Shown: positions 17,753 through 27,182 of the stretch, one piece after another | Numbering within the stretch: position 1 is the first letter of the stretch | How the letters are laid out: every line of letters starts with the position of its first letter | Source of the DNA: Clostridium tagluense | Lineage (GTDB): Bacteria > Bacillota > Clostridia > Clostridiales > Clostridiaceae | Direction of reading: 5' to 3' | NCBI RefSeq assembly: GCF_003865095.1 | Contig: NZ_BHYK01000005.1 | Location: forward strand, 186,001 to 250,000 | Length of the DNA: 64,000 bases | Made by a program: the position numbers and the translations under genes | Notes under the pieces: generated by a model | Told to the model about the DNA's origin: nothing | What the model saw: only the letters and a program-made list of their open reading frames with translations | Database searches by the model: none

Positions 17753-19180
17753 ATGATTAAGGTAAAATTAAATAATGCAGAATTTAATTATGATGTATAT
17801 CAAATGATAAATTTGTTTTTTTTATTCGCTGATATTAAATTTGTAGAAGAAAATTATGATTTTAATATTGAAGTAAAGGAAGATATAGTAACAATAAAAA
17901 AAGGCTCTGAAAGTTTTGAATACAAAGTTGATAATTCCTATAAACTAAAGGATGAAGTAAAAAAAGCTGTTTTTTTATATTTTTCAAAGAGCACAGAAAA
18001 TCAGCTACCTTGGGGTACCTTAATAGGAATTAGGCCTTCTAAAAAAGCTCTTGAACTATTACAAGAGGGATATTCGGAGGAAGCTATCATAGCACAGTTC
18101 AAAGAAAAACATGTTGCAAGAGAAGATAAAGCACAGCTTTGTATTGATGTTGCAAAGTTTGAGAGAAATATTGTTAATAAAAACAAGGATAATATAAGTG
18201 TTTATATTGGCATGCCCTTTTGTCCAACCCGGTGTCTATACTGTTCTTTTGCCTCAAATCCTATAGAAAGTTGCAAAGACATAGTACAGCCTTATCTTGA
18301 GGCACTGTCTCATGAGATTAAAGAGATAAGTAATTACATCAAAGAAAAGAAGCTAAATATTGAATGTGTTTATTTCGGAGGTGGGACCCCCACTTCTGTA
18401 AATGATGAGCAATTTGAATATATAATGAAATGTATTTATGAAGCTTTTACTCAGAATAATAATGTACGTGAATTTACTGTAGAATGCGGAAGGCCCGACA
18501 GTATAACTTTTAATAAGTTAACTACTATGAAAAAGTATGGAGTGCATAGAATAAGTATTAATCCTCAAACTATGAATGATGATACCTTGAAATTAATTGG
18601 TAGAAGTCATTCCGTAGATAGCGTTACTCAAAAGTTTGATATGGCAAGGCAATTAGGGTTTGATAATATAAATATGGACTTAATAGTAGGACTCCCTGGG
18701 GAGAAAATTTCACATATAATAAAAACTTGTGATAAAATATTTGAAATTAAACCTGATAGTATTACAATTCATGGCTTGTCTATAAAAAGAGCTTCTAAGC
18801 TCCATGAAAAGATGCTTAATAACTATAGGTTTGTAATTCCTGGTCAAGAAGAATTAAATCAAATGTATGAGCAGACGGTGGAATTATCTAAAAAACTTAA
18901 TATGAAACCTTATTATATGTATAGGCAGAAAAATATGGTGGGTAATATGGAAAACATTGGATATAAAACACCGGGTAAAGAAGGAATATATAATATTCAA
19001 ATGATTGAAGAAAAGCAGACAGTTATAGCACTTGGTGCAGATGCTGTTTGTAAAGTTGTTTTTTTAGAAGAAAACAGGCATGAAAGGTTTGCAAATATTA
19101 AGGATGTTCGCGAGTACATAAAAAGGATAGATGAGATGATAGAAAAGAAAATTGATTTACTGGAAACTTTGTATAATTAA
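17753..19180 (+). CDS. hemZ: Oxygen-independent coproporphyrinogen III oxidase-like HemZ
   Basis: A 475-residue radical SAM protein. A variable N-terminal domain (about 1-155) precedes the core, which has YIGMPFCPTRCLYCSFAS (CxxxCxxC), VYFGGGTPT, and MDLIVGLPGE. A C-terminal HemN-like segment (YMYRQKNMVGNMENIGY) completes it. The family is annotated as coproporphyrinogen dehydrogenase HemZ; in clostridia the true substrate is not always established. Start ATG 17753 follows AAGGAG. It ends the relA-linked group. Confidence 0.9.
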   Translation: MIKVKLNNAEFNYDVYQMINLFFLFADIKFVEENYDFNIEVKEDIVTIKKGSESFEYKVDNSYKLKDEVKKAVFLYFSKSTENQLPWGTLIGIRPSKKALELLQEGYSEEAIIAQFKEKHVAREDKAQLCIDVAKFERNIVNKNKDNISVYIGMPFCPTRCLYCSFASNPIESCKDIVQPYLEALSHEIKEISNYIKEKKLNIECVYFGGGTPTSVNDEQFEYIMKCIYEAFTQNNNVREFTVECGRPDSITFNKLTTMKKYGVHRISINPQTMNDDTLKLIGRSHSVDSVTQKFDMARQLGFDNINMDLIVGLPGEKISHIIKTCDKIFEIKPDSITIHGLSIKRASKLHEKMLNNYRFVIPGQEELNQMYEQTVELSKKLNMKPYYMYRQKNMVGNMENIGYKTPGKEGIYNIQMIEEKQTVIALGADAVCKVVFLEENRHERFANIKDVREYIKRIDEMIEKKIDLLETLYN

Positions 19181-19271
19181 AAATTGAAAGTTACGTTTAT
19201 ACTTGAAAATGGAAAATTAAAACTTTCAACTTTTCATTCTCAATTTTCAACGGAGTAAGAGGAGGTATAAA

Positions 19272-20525
19272 ATGGATATTCAAGCACCTAAGGGTACTAA
19301 AGATATATTACCTGAAAATATTTATAAATGGCAGTATGTAGAGAATTTATTCAGAAAATTATGTTCTGTATATGGTTGTCGCGAAATTAGAACACCTATG
19401 TTTGAACATACTGAATTGTTTAAAAGAGGCGTAGGAGAAACTACAGATGTGGTTCAAAAGGAAATGTATACTTTCGAAGATAAGGGTGGACGCAGTATTA
19501 CACTAAAACCAGAGGGAACAGCACCTGCAGTAAGAGCATTTATAGAAAATGGGCTATTTAATGAGGTGCAACCTACAAAATTATATTATTTTACTCCTTG
19601 TTTTAGATATGAGAAAATGCAAAAGGGAAGATTTAGAGAGCATCATCAATTTGGGGTTGAAGTTTGCGGATCGGTGGAAGCTTCCATTGACGCTGAGGTA
19701 ATTAGCCTTGTTATGAGAGTGTATAAAGAGCTTGGAATAGAAGGTGTTCAATTAAGAATAAACAGTATGGGATGTCCGAGTTGTAGAAAAAAATATAATG
19801 GAGCATTAAAAGAATTTTTAGGGAATAAATATGAAGAGCTTTGTGAAACTTGCAAAAGTAGATTCGAAAAAAATCCACTAAGAATTTTAGATTGTAAAGT
19901 TAATAGTTGTAAGGGGATAGTTAGCGGGGCCCCAATTATATCTGATTACATTTGCGAAGAATGTTCTACTCATTTTGAAAGTTTAAAAAATTACCTAGGA
20001 GTTATGGATATACACTTTGATGTGGATCCACTTATAGTAAGAGGACTAGATTATTACACCAAAACTGTATTTGAAGTGCTTGACAAAAATGGTCTTGCTC
20101 TTTGCGGTGGTGGAAGATATGATAATTTAATTAAACAAATAGGTGGACCAGATGTTCCAGCTATGGGTTTTGGTATGGGAATTGAAAGACTACTAATGGC
20201 CCTAGAAGAAAATAACATAGAGATTCCAAGTGAAAAATACATGGAGCTTTATGTTGGTTCTATGAATGAAGCTTCTAAATGTGAAGCAATTAAAATTGTG
20301 AATTCCCTTCGCGAAAAGGGAATAAAATGTGAATGCGATCATATGGACAAAAGTGTAAAAGCTCAAATGAAATATGCAAATAAGATTGAAGCCTATTATA
20401 CAATTATTTTAGGTGAAGATGAAATAAAAACAAGAATTGCTAAAATAAAAAGAATGTCTGACAGGCAGCAGTTTGAAATTAAATTAGATAATTTACAAGA
20501 AATTATTAATATAGTAAAAGCATAA
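19272..20525 (+). CDS. hisS: Histidyl-tRNA synthetase
   Basis: A 417-residue class II synthetase: [11 protein letters not shown] at the N-terminus, [20 protein letters not shown] (motif 2), [14 protein letters not shown] (histidine A motif), [19 protein letters not shown] and [14 protein letters not shown] (motif 3). The C-terminal anticodon-binding domain runs from about 325. Length is complete. AGAGGAGGT precedes the ATG. An imperfect hairpin (TTGAAAGTT / AACTTTCAA, 19184-19229) lies in its leader, but no T-box features were seen. aspS follows. Confidence 0.97.
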   Translation: MDIQAPKGTKDILPENIYKWQYVENLFRKLCSVYGCREIRTPMFEHTELFKRGVGETTDVVQKEMYTFEDKGGRSITLKPEGTAPAVRAFIENGLFNEVQPTKLYYFTPCFRYEKMQKGRFREHHQFGVEVCGSVEASIDAEVISLVMRVYKELGIEGVQLRINSMGCPSCRKKYNGALKEFLGNKYEELCETCKSRFEKNPLRILDCKVNSCKGIVSGAPIISDYICEECSTHFESLKNYLGVMDIHFDVDPLIVRGLDYYTKTVFEVLDKNGLALCGGGRYDNLIKQIGGPDVPAMGFGMGIERLLMALEENNIEIPSEKYMELYVGSMNEASKCEAIKIVNSLREKGIKCECDHMDKSVKAQMKYANKIEAYYTIILGEDEIKTRIAKIKRMSDRQQFEIKLDNLQEIINIVKA

Positions 20526-20531
20526 ATTACA

Positions 20532-20555
20532 ACCCTTAATAAAAAGGTTAAGGGT
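20532..20555 (+). repeat. Hairpin between hisS and aspS
   Basis: ACCCTTAA / TTAAGGGT perfect 8-bp stem with an 8-base loop and no T-run, in the 56-base hisS-aspS gap. Likely an mRNA processing or stability element. Confidence 0.4.
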
Positions 20556-20581
20556 GGCATTAAAGAGAGGAAGGGAAAAAA

Positions 20582-22366
20582 ATGGCAGAAGCATTAAACG
20601 GCTTAAAAAGAACAAATATGTGTGGCGATCTTCGTGAAACACATATATCAAATAAAGTAACAGTAATGGGATGGGTTGGAACAAAAAGAAACTTAGGAGG
20701 CCTTGTTTTTATCGATTTAAGAGATAGAACAGGACTACTACAGGTAGTATTTGGAGAAGAAATAAACAAAGAAGCTTTTCAAAAGGCAGATTTGGTGAAA
20801 CCAGAGTACTGTATTGCTATAACTGGAGAAATAATTAAAAGACAATCTCCTAATGATAATATGCCAACAGGGCAAGTAGAGCTTAAAGGAGCAAGTATAA
20901 AGATATTGTCTGAATCAGAAACTCCACCTATATATATAAAAGAAGATTTAGATGCCTCAGAAAATATACGTCTAAAATATAGATATCTTGATTTAAGAAG
21001 ACCAGATATGCAAAAAATCCTTATGATACGCCATAAAACAGCTAAGGTAATTCGTGACTTTTTAGACGAAAATGGTTTTTTAGAAATAGAAACACCTATG
21101 CTTACAAAAAGTACTCCAGAAGGTGCTCGTGATTATTTAGTTCCAAGTAGGAATTACCCAGGAAACTTTTATGCACTTCCACAATCACCACAATTGTTCA
21201 AACAATTATTAATGGTGTCTGGATATGATAAGTATTTTCAAATTGCAAGATGTTTTAGAGATGAAGATTTAAGATCAAATAGACAACCTGAATTTACACA
21301 AGTAGATATAGAGATGTCATTTGTGGAAGAGGAAGATGTTATAGCTGTAAATGAAGCACTAATTAAAAAAGTATTTAAAGAAGTAGTAAATGAAGATGTT
21401 ATGCTTCCTATGAAAAGAATAACATACAAAGAGGCTATGGATAAATATGGTTCAGATAAACCTGATTTAAGATTTGGAATGGAAATAGTGGATATTAGTG
21501 AAGAAGTACGTGAGTGTGAATTTGTAGTATTTAAAAATGCCATAGATAATGGTGGATCAGTAAGAGCTATAAAAGTTACGAATTCTGCAGATATGGGAAG
21601 AAAAAAACTAGACAAATTAGGTGAGTTTGTTAAAACTTACAAAGCAAAAGGTCTTGCATATATTGCGTATAAAGAAGATGAGATTAAATCCCCTATAGCT
21701 AAGTTCTTAAGTGAGACGCAAATGCAAGCTATATTAAATAAGGTAGAAGCAAAGACTGGAGATTTAGTACTTATTGTTGCGGATAAAGATAGCATAGTAT
21801 TACAATCATTAGGTGCATTAAGATTACAGTTAGCTAAAGAACTAGAAATATTAAAAGATAATGTGGAATTTAATTTTGTATGGGTTACAGAATTTCCACT
21901 GGTAGATTATAACGAAGAAGAAAATAGATATGTAGCAGCTCACCATCCGTTTACAATGCCAATGGATGAAGATTTACAGTATTTAGAGTCAGAGCCAGGT
22001 AGAGTTCGTGCCAAAGCTTATGATATGGTATTAAATGGTGAAGAATTAGGTGGAGGAAGTATAAGAATACATGATTCTAGCCTACAAGAAACTATGTTTA
22101 AAGTTTTAGGATTTACTCAGGAAAAAGCATGGGAAAGATTTGGATTCTTACTAGAAGCCTTTAAATTTGGACCACCACCACATGGCGGACTTGCTTTTGG
22201 ACTAGATAGAATAGTAATGTTCTTGGCCGGAACAGAAAATATTAAAGATGTAATAGCTTTCCCTAAAAATCAAAATGCTTTCTGTCCAATGACCCAGGCA
22301 CCAAATATGGTTGATGACAAGCAACTTGAGGAATTAGGTATCACAAAAGCAGAGATAAAGAAGTAA
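20582..22366 (+). CDS. aspS: Aspartyl-tRNA synthetase (bacterial type)
   Basis: A 594-residue class II synthetase, the usual bacterial length. N-terminal OB anticodon-binding domain (about 15-105: VTVMGWVGTKRNLGGLVFIDLRDR), catalytic core with FRDEDLRSNRQPEFTQVDIE (motif 2), the bacterial GAD insertion (about 290-420), and GGLAFGLDRIVMFLAG (motif 3). Whether it also charges tRNA-Asn cannot be decided by eye. The ATG follows GAGAGGAAGGG. hisS-aspS order is conserved in Firmicutes. Confidence 0.97.
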   Translation: MAEALNGLKRTNMCGDLRETHISNKVTVMGWVGTKRNLGGLVFIDLRDRTGLLQVVFGEEINKEAFQKADLVKPEYCIAITGEIIKRQSPNDNMPTGQVELKGASIKILSESETPPIYIKEDLDASENIRLKYRYLDLRRPDMQKILMIRHKTAKVIRDFLDENGFLEIETPMLTKSTPEGARDYLVPSRNYPGNFYALPQSPQLFKQLLMVSGYDKYFQIARCFRDEDLRSNRQPEFTQVDIEMSFVEEEDVIAVNEALIKKVFKEVVNEDVMLPMKRITYKEAMDKYGSDKPDLRFGMEIVDISEEVRECEFVVFKNAIDNGGSVRAIKVTNSADMGRKKLDKLGEFVKTYKAKGLAYIAYKEDEIKSPIAKFLSETQMQAILNKVEAKTGDLVLIVADKDSIVLQSLGALRLQLAKELEILKDNVEFNFVWVTEFPLVDYNEEENRYVAAHHPFTMPMDEDLQYLESEPGRVRAKAYDMVLNGEELGGGSIRIHDSSLQETMFKVLGFTQEKAWERFGFLLEAFKFGPPPHGGLAFGLDRIVMFLAGTENIKDVIAFPKNQNAFCPMTQAPNMVDDKQLEELGITKAEIKK

Positions 22367-22390
22367 TATACTAATAGAATATAGTTAAGT

Positions 22391-22428
22391 AAAAACAGCA
22401 TAATATTCTTATATTATGCTGTTTTTAT
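22391..22428 (+). terminator. Terminator after aspS
   Basis: AAAAACAGCATAATA pairs with the facing arm ending ATTATGCTGTTTTT around a short loop; it begins 25 bases past the stop codon. Confidence 0.85.
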
Positions 22429-22515
22429 GTTTATAATTTTAAAATTTATGTATTAATTCCATTGATTACCTCTTGATTTGTAATAATTCTGATGCTATAA
22501 TTATAAATAGTACCT

Positions 22516-22526
22516 ATACCGGGTAT
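22516..22526. promoter_or_regulatory. Candidate CsoR-family operator
   Basis: ATACC-G-GGTAT is a perfect 11-base palindrome 70 bases before the CsoR-like start. Similar GC-centred ATACC/GGTAT dyads are bound by CsoR-family repressors. Autoregulation is inferred. Confidence 0.4.
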
Positions 22527-22595
22527 GATGAAAGAACTGAAATTTATAATTAACCATGGACAGTGGTTTACTATAGTATATATAGGAGTGATAAA

Positions 22596-22883
22596 ATGAC
22601 AAAGGAAAAAGATAAAACAATGAATGATGAGCTAGTGAGAGATATTCAAGTGAGACTAAGAAAAATTGAAGGACAGGTTAAGGGTATAGAAAAGATGGTG
22701 ACAAGTGAAGTTTGTTGCAAGAATATATTGGTTCAAGTTGCGGCTGCTCGCGCTGCTATGAGTAAGGTCGGTGGTTTAGTTTTAGAAAGATATACAAAAA
22801 ACTGTCTTTTACATGATGATGACCCAATTGAAGAAGAAAAAATTCAAGAGTTAGTTTCAACATTTCTTATGTTTTTAAAATAA
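22596..22883 (+). CDS. CsoR/RcnR-family (DUF156) metal- or sulfur-sensing repressor
   Basis: A 95-residue all-helical repressor from the ATG at 22596 behind AGGAGTG; an upstream ATG at 22563 lacks a ribosome site. The family core RLRKIEGQVKGIEKMV is present. The Cu(I)-site cysteines map to C41 and C70, but the usual histidine four residues before the second cysteine is Tyr66, and there is an extra adjacent cysteine (C40). That pattern departs from copper-sensing CsoR and recalls sulfur-sensing CstR, which depends on two cysteines; this is inference only. No metal-transport or sulfurtransferase target gene adjoins it. The gene runs convergently into the ThrE-like pair. Confidence 0.85.
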   Translation: MTKEKDKTMNDELVRDIQVRLRKIEGQVKGIEKMVTSEVCCKNILVQVAAARAAMSKVGGLVLERYTKNCLLHDDDPIEEEKIQELVSTFLMFLK

Positions 22884-22888
22884 AAAAC

Positions 22889-22930
22889 AAAGAAGTAAAA
22901 TTTGTTAACAAATTTTACTTCTTTATTTTT
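22889..22930. terminator. Bidirectional terminator, perfect 36-base palindrome
   Basis: AAAGAAGTAAAATTTGTT (22889-22906) is followed directly by its exact reverse complement (22907-22924), with T-runs outward on both strands. It serves the CsoR-like gene on plus and the ThrE-like pair on minus. The stop codon of the minus-strand gene (22917-22915) lies inside the palindrome. Confidence 0.85.
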
Positions 22931-23340
22931 TTGAAAATTGTACTTATGGAGGATACAAAAACTATTCCAATTGCAATGGCACCTGCACTAAACAAAGTTA
23001 CTACACCTTTGGATAGAGAAGCATCAAAATTCCCCTTTACTGCCTCAAGAGTGGCATAATACATTCCACCACCTGGAACAAGAGGTATAATTGCACAAAT
23101 TATAAATAGGGTTACAGGACTCTTATAAATCCTTGCCATTATTTCTGAGTAAACACTACCTATCAGGGAGGCTAGAAACAATGAAAAAACTAATGAGGGT
23201 TGTAGTCTTGCGGAAAGAAGATAAGTAAACCAGCTAAGACCTCCTCCAATTGAAGCTATAATTAGGTTTTTACCTCTGATATTAAATAGTACTCCAAAAC
23301 CAAGAGAACTTAAAAAAGCATAAAATGAATTAAGAATCAT
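22915..23340 (-). CDS. Split threonine/serine exporter, small subunit (DUF3815/ThrE_2)
   Basis: A 141-residue membrane protein, about four helices, from ATG 23340 with GGAGGTGG just upstream; an ATG at 23370 lies inside the partner gene. SLGFGVLFNIRGKNLIIASI and CAIIPLVPGGGMYY fit the ThrE_2 half of the ThrE amino-acid exporter family. It begins in a four-base ATGA overlap with the stop of the ThrE_1-type gene, so translation is coupled and the two likely form one transporter. Substrate is inferred from family only. Confidence 0.82.
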   Translation of the reverse strand: MILNSFYAFLSSLGFGVLFNIRGKNLIIASIGGGLSWFTYLLSARLQPSLVFSLFLASLIGSVYSEIMARIYKSPVTLFIICAIIPLVPGGGMYYATLEAVKGNFDASLSKGVVTLFSAGAIAIGIVFVSSISTIFKKIKK

Positions 23341-24110
23341 ATTAAACCACCTCCGAATAACAATACCCATATTTTGAAAATTATACTTGTGCCTGCAGAT
23401 ATGGCGATAGCTACGAATAGCGCTTCTATTGACCGTGATACGCCAGAAACTAAATCACCAGCAATAGTATCTCGTATTGCATTTGTTATAGAAATACCAG
23501 GTACAAGTATCATTATAGACCCTATTATTATAGTATCCATATTACCGACTATTCCTAAAGCTGCTGCTATAAGGGCTACGCTTGCAGCTAAGGCACCACC
23601 AAGCATGTTTTTCAGAAAGCCATTTACCTCTAATTTATCTAAATATCCACCTGAATAATTTATAAGAGCTCCAATTATAAAGGATACAAAAAAATCTTTG
23701 TAATTTCCGCCAAAAAGCAAGGTGAAAAATCCTGAAGAGACAGCAGCAAAAAATGTGGTGGTCTTATGAGAATAGGGTGGTATATTATTAATATATTCAA
23801 TTTCTTTTTTCATTTTATAAGTGGATATGGGCTTTGTAACTATTTTTCTAGACAGATTGTTGATCATCTCAACCTTACGAAGATTAACCGTTCTATTATT
23901 TATTCTTCTAACTAATGAAATGGTTTTATTTTCACTGTTAGTTATAGAAACCATAATGCCCGTGGGAGTAACAAAACTTTCAGTGTGTGGTATGCCATAG
24001 GACTTACATATCATACTAATTGTTTGCTCAACTCTATAAGTTTCTCCGCCATTTTCGAGTATAATTTTACCAGCATCAGTGGCTACATGAATAATATCAT
24101 CAATATGCAT
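23337..24110 (-). CDS. Split threonine/serine exporter, large subunit (DUF1212/ThrE_1)
   Basis: A 257-residue protein from ATG 24110, chosen for its AAAGGAGAT ribosome site; upstream in-frame codons to 24212 would encode an implausible basic extension. The N-terminal cytosolic part has ETYRVEQTISMICKSYG and ESFVTPTGIMVSI, followed by about five transmembrane helices including ILVPGISITNAIRDTIAGDLVSG. These are DUF1212 hallmarks. It is paired with the small subunit by overlap at 23337-23340. Likely exports small neutral amino acids or related compounds. Confidence 0.85.
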   Translation of the reverse strand: MHIDDIIHVATDAGKIILENGGETYRVEQTISMICKSYGIPHTESFVTPTGIMVSITNSENKTISLVRRINNRTVNLRKVEMINNLSRKIVTKPISTYKMKKEIEYINNIPPYSHKTTTFFAAVSSGFFTLLFGGNYKDFFVSFIIGALINYSGGYLDKLEVNGFLKNMLGGALAASVALIAAALGIVGNMDTIIIGSIMILVPGISITNAIRDTIAGDLVSGVSRSIEALFVAIAISAGTSIIFKIWVLLFGGGLI

Positions 24111-24283
24111 TGTATCTCCTTTCAGTATAAAATTAATTTTAGATTTTATAGCTATTATAAATCGTAAATATAAAATTATGTTTATTATATTATAATAAAT
24201 TCGCACTATCATTATATACCATAAATCTAATAAAATATTATTTTTTGGAAAATTGAATTATTTGTTATTGTTTGTAGTGAAAA

Positions 24284-24313
24284 ATAGCATATATACCTAT
24301 GGTAATATGCTAT
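24284..24313. repeat. Palindrome upstream of glyA
   Basis: ATAGCATAT...TACC / GGTA...ATATGCTAT pair around a TAT loop with one bulged base. It has no T-tract and lies about 75 bases before the -35 box, so it is an operator or upstream-gene processing candidate rather than a clear terminator. Confidence 0.4.
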
Positions 24314-24389
24314 AAAGTGTTTTAAAATCTCATAATAAGTGTATTTCCCAAATGATTCAGAAGATTTCGGGAAAATTTTCATCTTTAGG

Positions 24390-24418
24390 TTGATTAATAG
24401 GTTATTAAATTTTATAAT
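24390..24418 (+). promoter_or_regulatory. SigA-type promoter for glyA
   Basis: TTGATT, a 17-base spacer and TATAAT, followed by a leader of about 90 bases to glyA. Confidence 0.55.
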
Positions 24419-24512
24419 AGGGGTATAATATTATTTTCAAAAATTTATTTAATTTCAAAATTAGAAACCAAAATAATAATTTAATTTAAAAGATGAGAGG
24501 AAGGGTACTTAT

Positions 24513-25742
24513 ATGATGGAATATTTAAAAAACAGTGATTTAAAAGTTTACGAAATTATTCAAGAGGAAGATGCAAGACAAGAGGATCATATAGAACTAA
24601 TTGCTTCTGAAAATTTTGTTAGCAAAGCTGTAATGGAAGCAAATGGGTCTATATTAACTAATAAATATGCAGAAGGCTATCCTGCTAAAAGATATTATGG
24701 TGGTTGCGAGGTAGTGGATAAAGTAGAAGATTTAGCACGGGATAGAATGAAAGAACTTTTTGGTGCAGAGCATGCTAATGTTCAACCTCACTCAGGTTCA
24801 CAAGCTAATATGGCCGTATACTTTTCTGTACTAAAACCAGGAGATACAGTACTTGGTATGAATTTAAGTCATGGCGGACATTTAACTCATGGGAGTAAAG
24901 TAAATTTTTCAGGAATTTTATATAACTTCATTCCTTATGGAGTTGATCTAGAAACAGAGACTATAGATTACGCGCAAGTGCTAGCACTTGCTAAAGAGCA
25001 TAATCCTAAGATGATAGTTATTGGAGCTTCTGCTTACCCAAGAGCTATAGATTTTGCAGCCTTTAGGGAAATCTGTGATGAAGTTGGAGCTTATATGTTT
25101 GTAGATATGGCTCATATAGCAGGGCTTGTAGCAACAGGTGCACATCAGTCTCCAGTGCCTTATGCTGATTTTGTTACAACTACTACTCATAAAACATTAA
25201 GAGGGCCTAGAGGTGGAGCAATCTTATGTAAAGAAAAATATGCGAAACAAATAGACAAGTCTATTTTCCCAGGTATGCAAGGTGGACCATTAATGCAGAC
25301 TATAGCTGCTAAAGCTGTTTGTTTTGGAGAAGCTCTTAGACCAGAATTCAAAGTTTACATTGATCAAGTAGTTAAAAATGCAAAAGTGCTAGGTGAAGAG
25401 CTTTTAAAATATGGTTTTAAATTAGTATCAGGCGGTACAGATAACCATCTTTTACTTATAGAATTAACAAATAAAAATATAACTGGTAAAGAGGCTGAAA
25501 AGCTACTAGACCTTGTGGGTATTACTGTAAATAAAAATACTGTACCAAATGAAACATTAAGCCCATTTGTTACAAGTGGTATAAGAATTGGAACACCTGC
25601 TGTAACTACAAGAGGATTTAAGGAAGCAGAAATGAAAATAATAGCGAGACTTATGAATGAAACTATAGAAAATAGAGAAGGTAATTTAGAAGAGATTAGA
25701 GAAAAAGTAGTTCAACTATGTAGTAAGTTTCCTTTATATTAG
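24513..25742 (+). CDS. glyA: Serine hydroxymethyltransferase
   Basis: A 409-residue PLP enzyme. [19 protein letters not shown] at the N-terminus, [15 protein letters not shown], and the PLP-lysine motif [13 protein letters not shown] are all present, and length is typical. It interconverts serine and glycine using tetrahydrofolate. Two adjacent ATGs (24513, 24516) are possible; GAGAGGAAGGG lies upstream. It has its own promoter and terminator, so it appears monocistronic. Confidence 0.97.
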   Translation: MMEYLKNSDLKVYEIIQEEDARQEDHIELIASENFVSKAVMEANGSILTNKYAEGYPAKRYYGGCEVVDKVEDLARDRMKELFGAEHANVQPHSGSQANMAVYFSVLKPGDTVLGMNLSHGGHLTHGSKVNFSGILYNFIPYGVDLETETIDYAQVLALAKEHNPKMIVIGASAYPRAIDFAAFREICDEVGAYMFVDMAHIAGLVATGAHQSPVPYADFVTTTTHKTLRGPRGGAILCKEKYAKQIDKSIFPGMQGGPLMQTIAAKAVCFGEALRPEFKVYIDQVVKNAKVLGEELLKYGFKLVSGGTDNHLLLIELTNKNITGKEAEKLLDLVGITVNKNTVPNETLSPFVTSGIRIGTPAVTTRGFKEAEMKIIARLMNETIENREGNLEEIREKVVQLCSKFPLY

Positions 25743-25789
25743 TGCAATTGAGTAGCAAATAAAAACAAAATTTTATAGTATAGTCAATG

Positions 25790-25817
25790 GCATCTGCTTA
25801 AGAGTAGGTGCTTTTGT
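25790..25817 (+). terminator. Terminator after glyA
   Basis: GCATCTGCT and AGTAGGTGC pair with two G-U wobbles around a short loop, followed by TTTT. Confidence 0.65.
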
Positions 25818-25913
25818 TTATTTATTATAAAATAATTTAAGGTCTTTAAAGTGTTAGATTTAATTAATTTGATATATAATGATATTATATTTTTGTATAT
25901 AAAGGAGAAACTC

Positions 25914-27182
25914 ATGAAAAAGATAAAATCCATTTTTATTATTTCTATAGGCATCGCGCTAGCATCTCAAGTTAATATAAATTTTTTTGTGCCAGGATTT
26001 ATAATAACCTTGTCAGTTGTAATATTGCCTGTTTTCATTTATTTTTATAAGGAATTTAATGCAATGGAAATTATCTTTGCAACTGGTATAATTTCTCCCC
26101 TTTATAGAGGAATATTCGTATACATTGGGACTAATAATTTACATACTACCCTTGGATTTATAGGCGCTGATATTTTGTTTTATTTTAGCTATGGAATATT
26201 ATTTTATTTATTCTATTTGAAGAAAGCAAAAACCAATTTAACGGATTTATTTTTTTCGGTATTTTTCTGCGATTTTCTTTCAAATATTATAGAAATTAAC
26301 ATAATGCTTTGTTTCAAGGGGTATAGCTATATATTGTTCCAAGATTTAGCAATTATAGCCTTTATAAGAACTGCAATAGCAATATCTATAATATTACTAC
26401 TGAAATATTACAAATTCTTATTGATAAAGGACGAGCATGAAGAAAGATATAGAAAATTAATTTTAATGACTTCAAGTGTAAAAAGTGAAATTTATTTCAT
26501 GAACAAAAACAATTCGGATATTGAAGATGTTATGAAAAAAGCCTATTCTCTTTATAAAGTAATATCGCAGCAAAACTATCCCTTAGATTTAAAAAACATT
26601 TCTCTTGATATAGCAAAAGATGTACATGAAATAAAAAAGGATTATATCAGTGTTATAAAAGGATTAGAAGAAATGGTTGGAGAAAAAACGGATAGGGTGA
26701 AAATGAATATTAGAGATATGGCAAATATTATTGAGAGTGATGTAAAGGAGCATATAAAAAGAAATAAATCTAATGTAAGTTTGAACTTCGAAATAATAGA
26801 TAATTTTAATGTGAAGGAACATTTTTATTTGGTTTCTGTATTGAGAAACCTTATTTACAATAGCATAGAAGCTATGGAAGAAATGAAAAATGGGAATATA
26901 AATATTTCTATTAGAAAGAGCCAAGGGTACTATATTTTTCTTATATCCGATAATGGCAAAGGCATAAAAGATAAAGATATTGAATATATTTTCAATCCTG
27001 GATTTTCAACAAAATTTAATACAGAGACTGGTGACATTTGCCGTGGTATAGGACTTGCCCATGTAAAAAGCATTGTTAATGATATTTTTTTAGGTACTAT
27101 AGAAGTTGATTCAAAAGTGGGTAAAGGAACGGAATTTACCATGAAAATAAAGGAAGATATAATGGAAGGAGAAGCTATATGA
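25914..27182 (+). CDS. Sensor histidine kinase (GlnK-like)
   Basis: The protein has 422 residues from ATG 25914 behind AAAGGAG; a GTG-like upstream start at 25851 is unsupported. The N-terminal half (about 1-170) holds several transmembrane helices without a large outside domain. A coiled region (about 175-235) leads to the likely phospho-acceptor His238 (VHEIKKDY). Then come the N-box LRNLIYNSIEAM, G1 ISDNGKGI and G2 CRGIGLAHVKSIV of the ATPase domain. Layout and the adjacent GlnL-like regulator plus AgcS symporter match the Bacillus GlnKL-GlnT glutamine-response arrangement. The true signal is unknown. Its stop overlaps the next start (ATGA). Confidence 0.85.
   Translation: MKKIKSIFIISIGIALASQVNINFFVPGFIITLSVVILPVFIYFYKEFNAMEIIFATGIISPLYRGIFVYIGTNNLHTTLGFIGADILFYFSYGILFYLFYLKKAKTNLTDLFFSVFFCDFLSNIIEINIMLCFKGYSYILFQDLAIIAFIRTAIAISIILLLKYYKFLLIKDEHEERYRKLILMTSSVKSEIYFMNKNNSDIEDVMKKAYSLYKVISQQNYPLDLKNISLDIAKDVHEIKKDYISVIKGLEEMVGEKTDRVKMNIRDMANIIESDVKEHIKRNKSNVSLNFEIIDNFNVKEHFYLVSVLRNLIYNSIEAMEEMKNGNINISIRKSQGYYIFLISDNGKGIKDKDIEYIFNPGFSTKFNTETGDICRGIGLAHVKSIVNDIFLGTIEVDSKVGKGTEFTMKIKEDIMEGEAI

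Larger units (their letters stand above)
24111..24512. other. Divergent intergenic region thrE-like / glyA
   Basis: About 400 AT-rich bases holding a 30-base palindrome at 24284-24313 and a promoter-like pair at 24390-24418 upstream of glyA. No riboswitch consensus, gene or other repeat was recognised. Confidence 0.45.

Noticed and set aside
19181-19271. Possible T-box or riboswitch leader before hisS
   Set aside because: Only about 90 bases with an imperfect TTGAAAGTT/AACTTTCAA hairpin; no T-box bulge sequence, specifier loop or anti-terminator was recognised.
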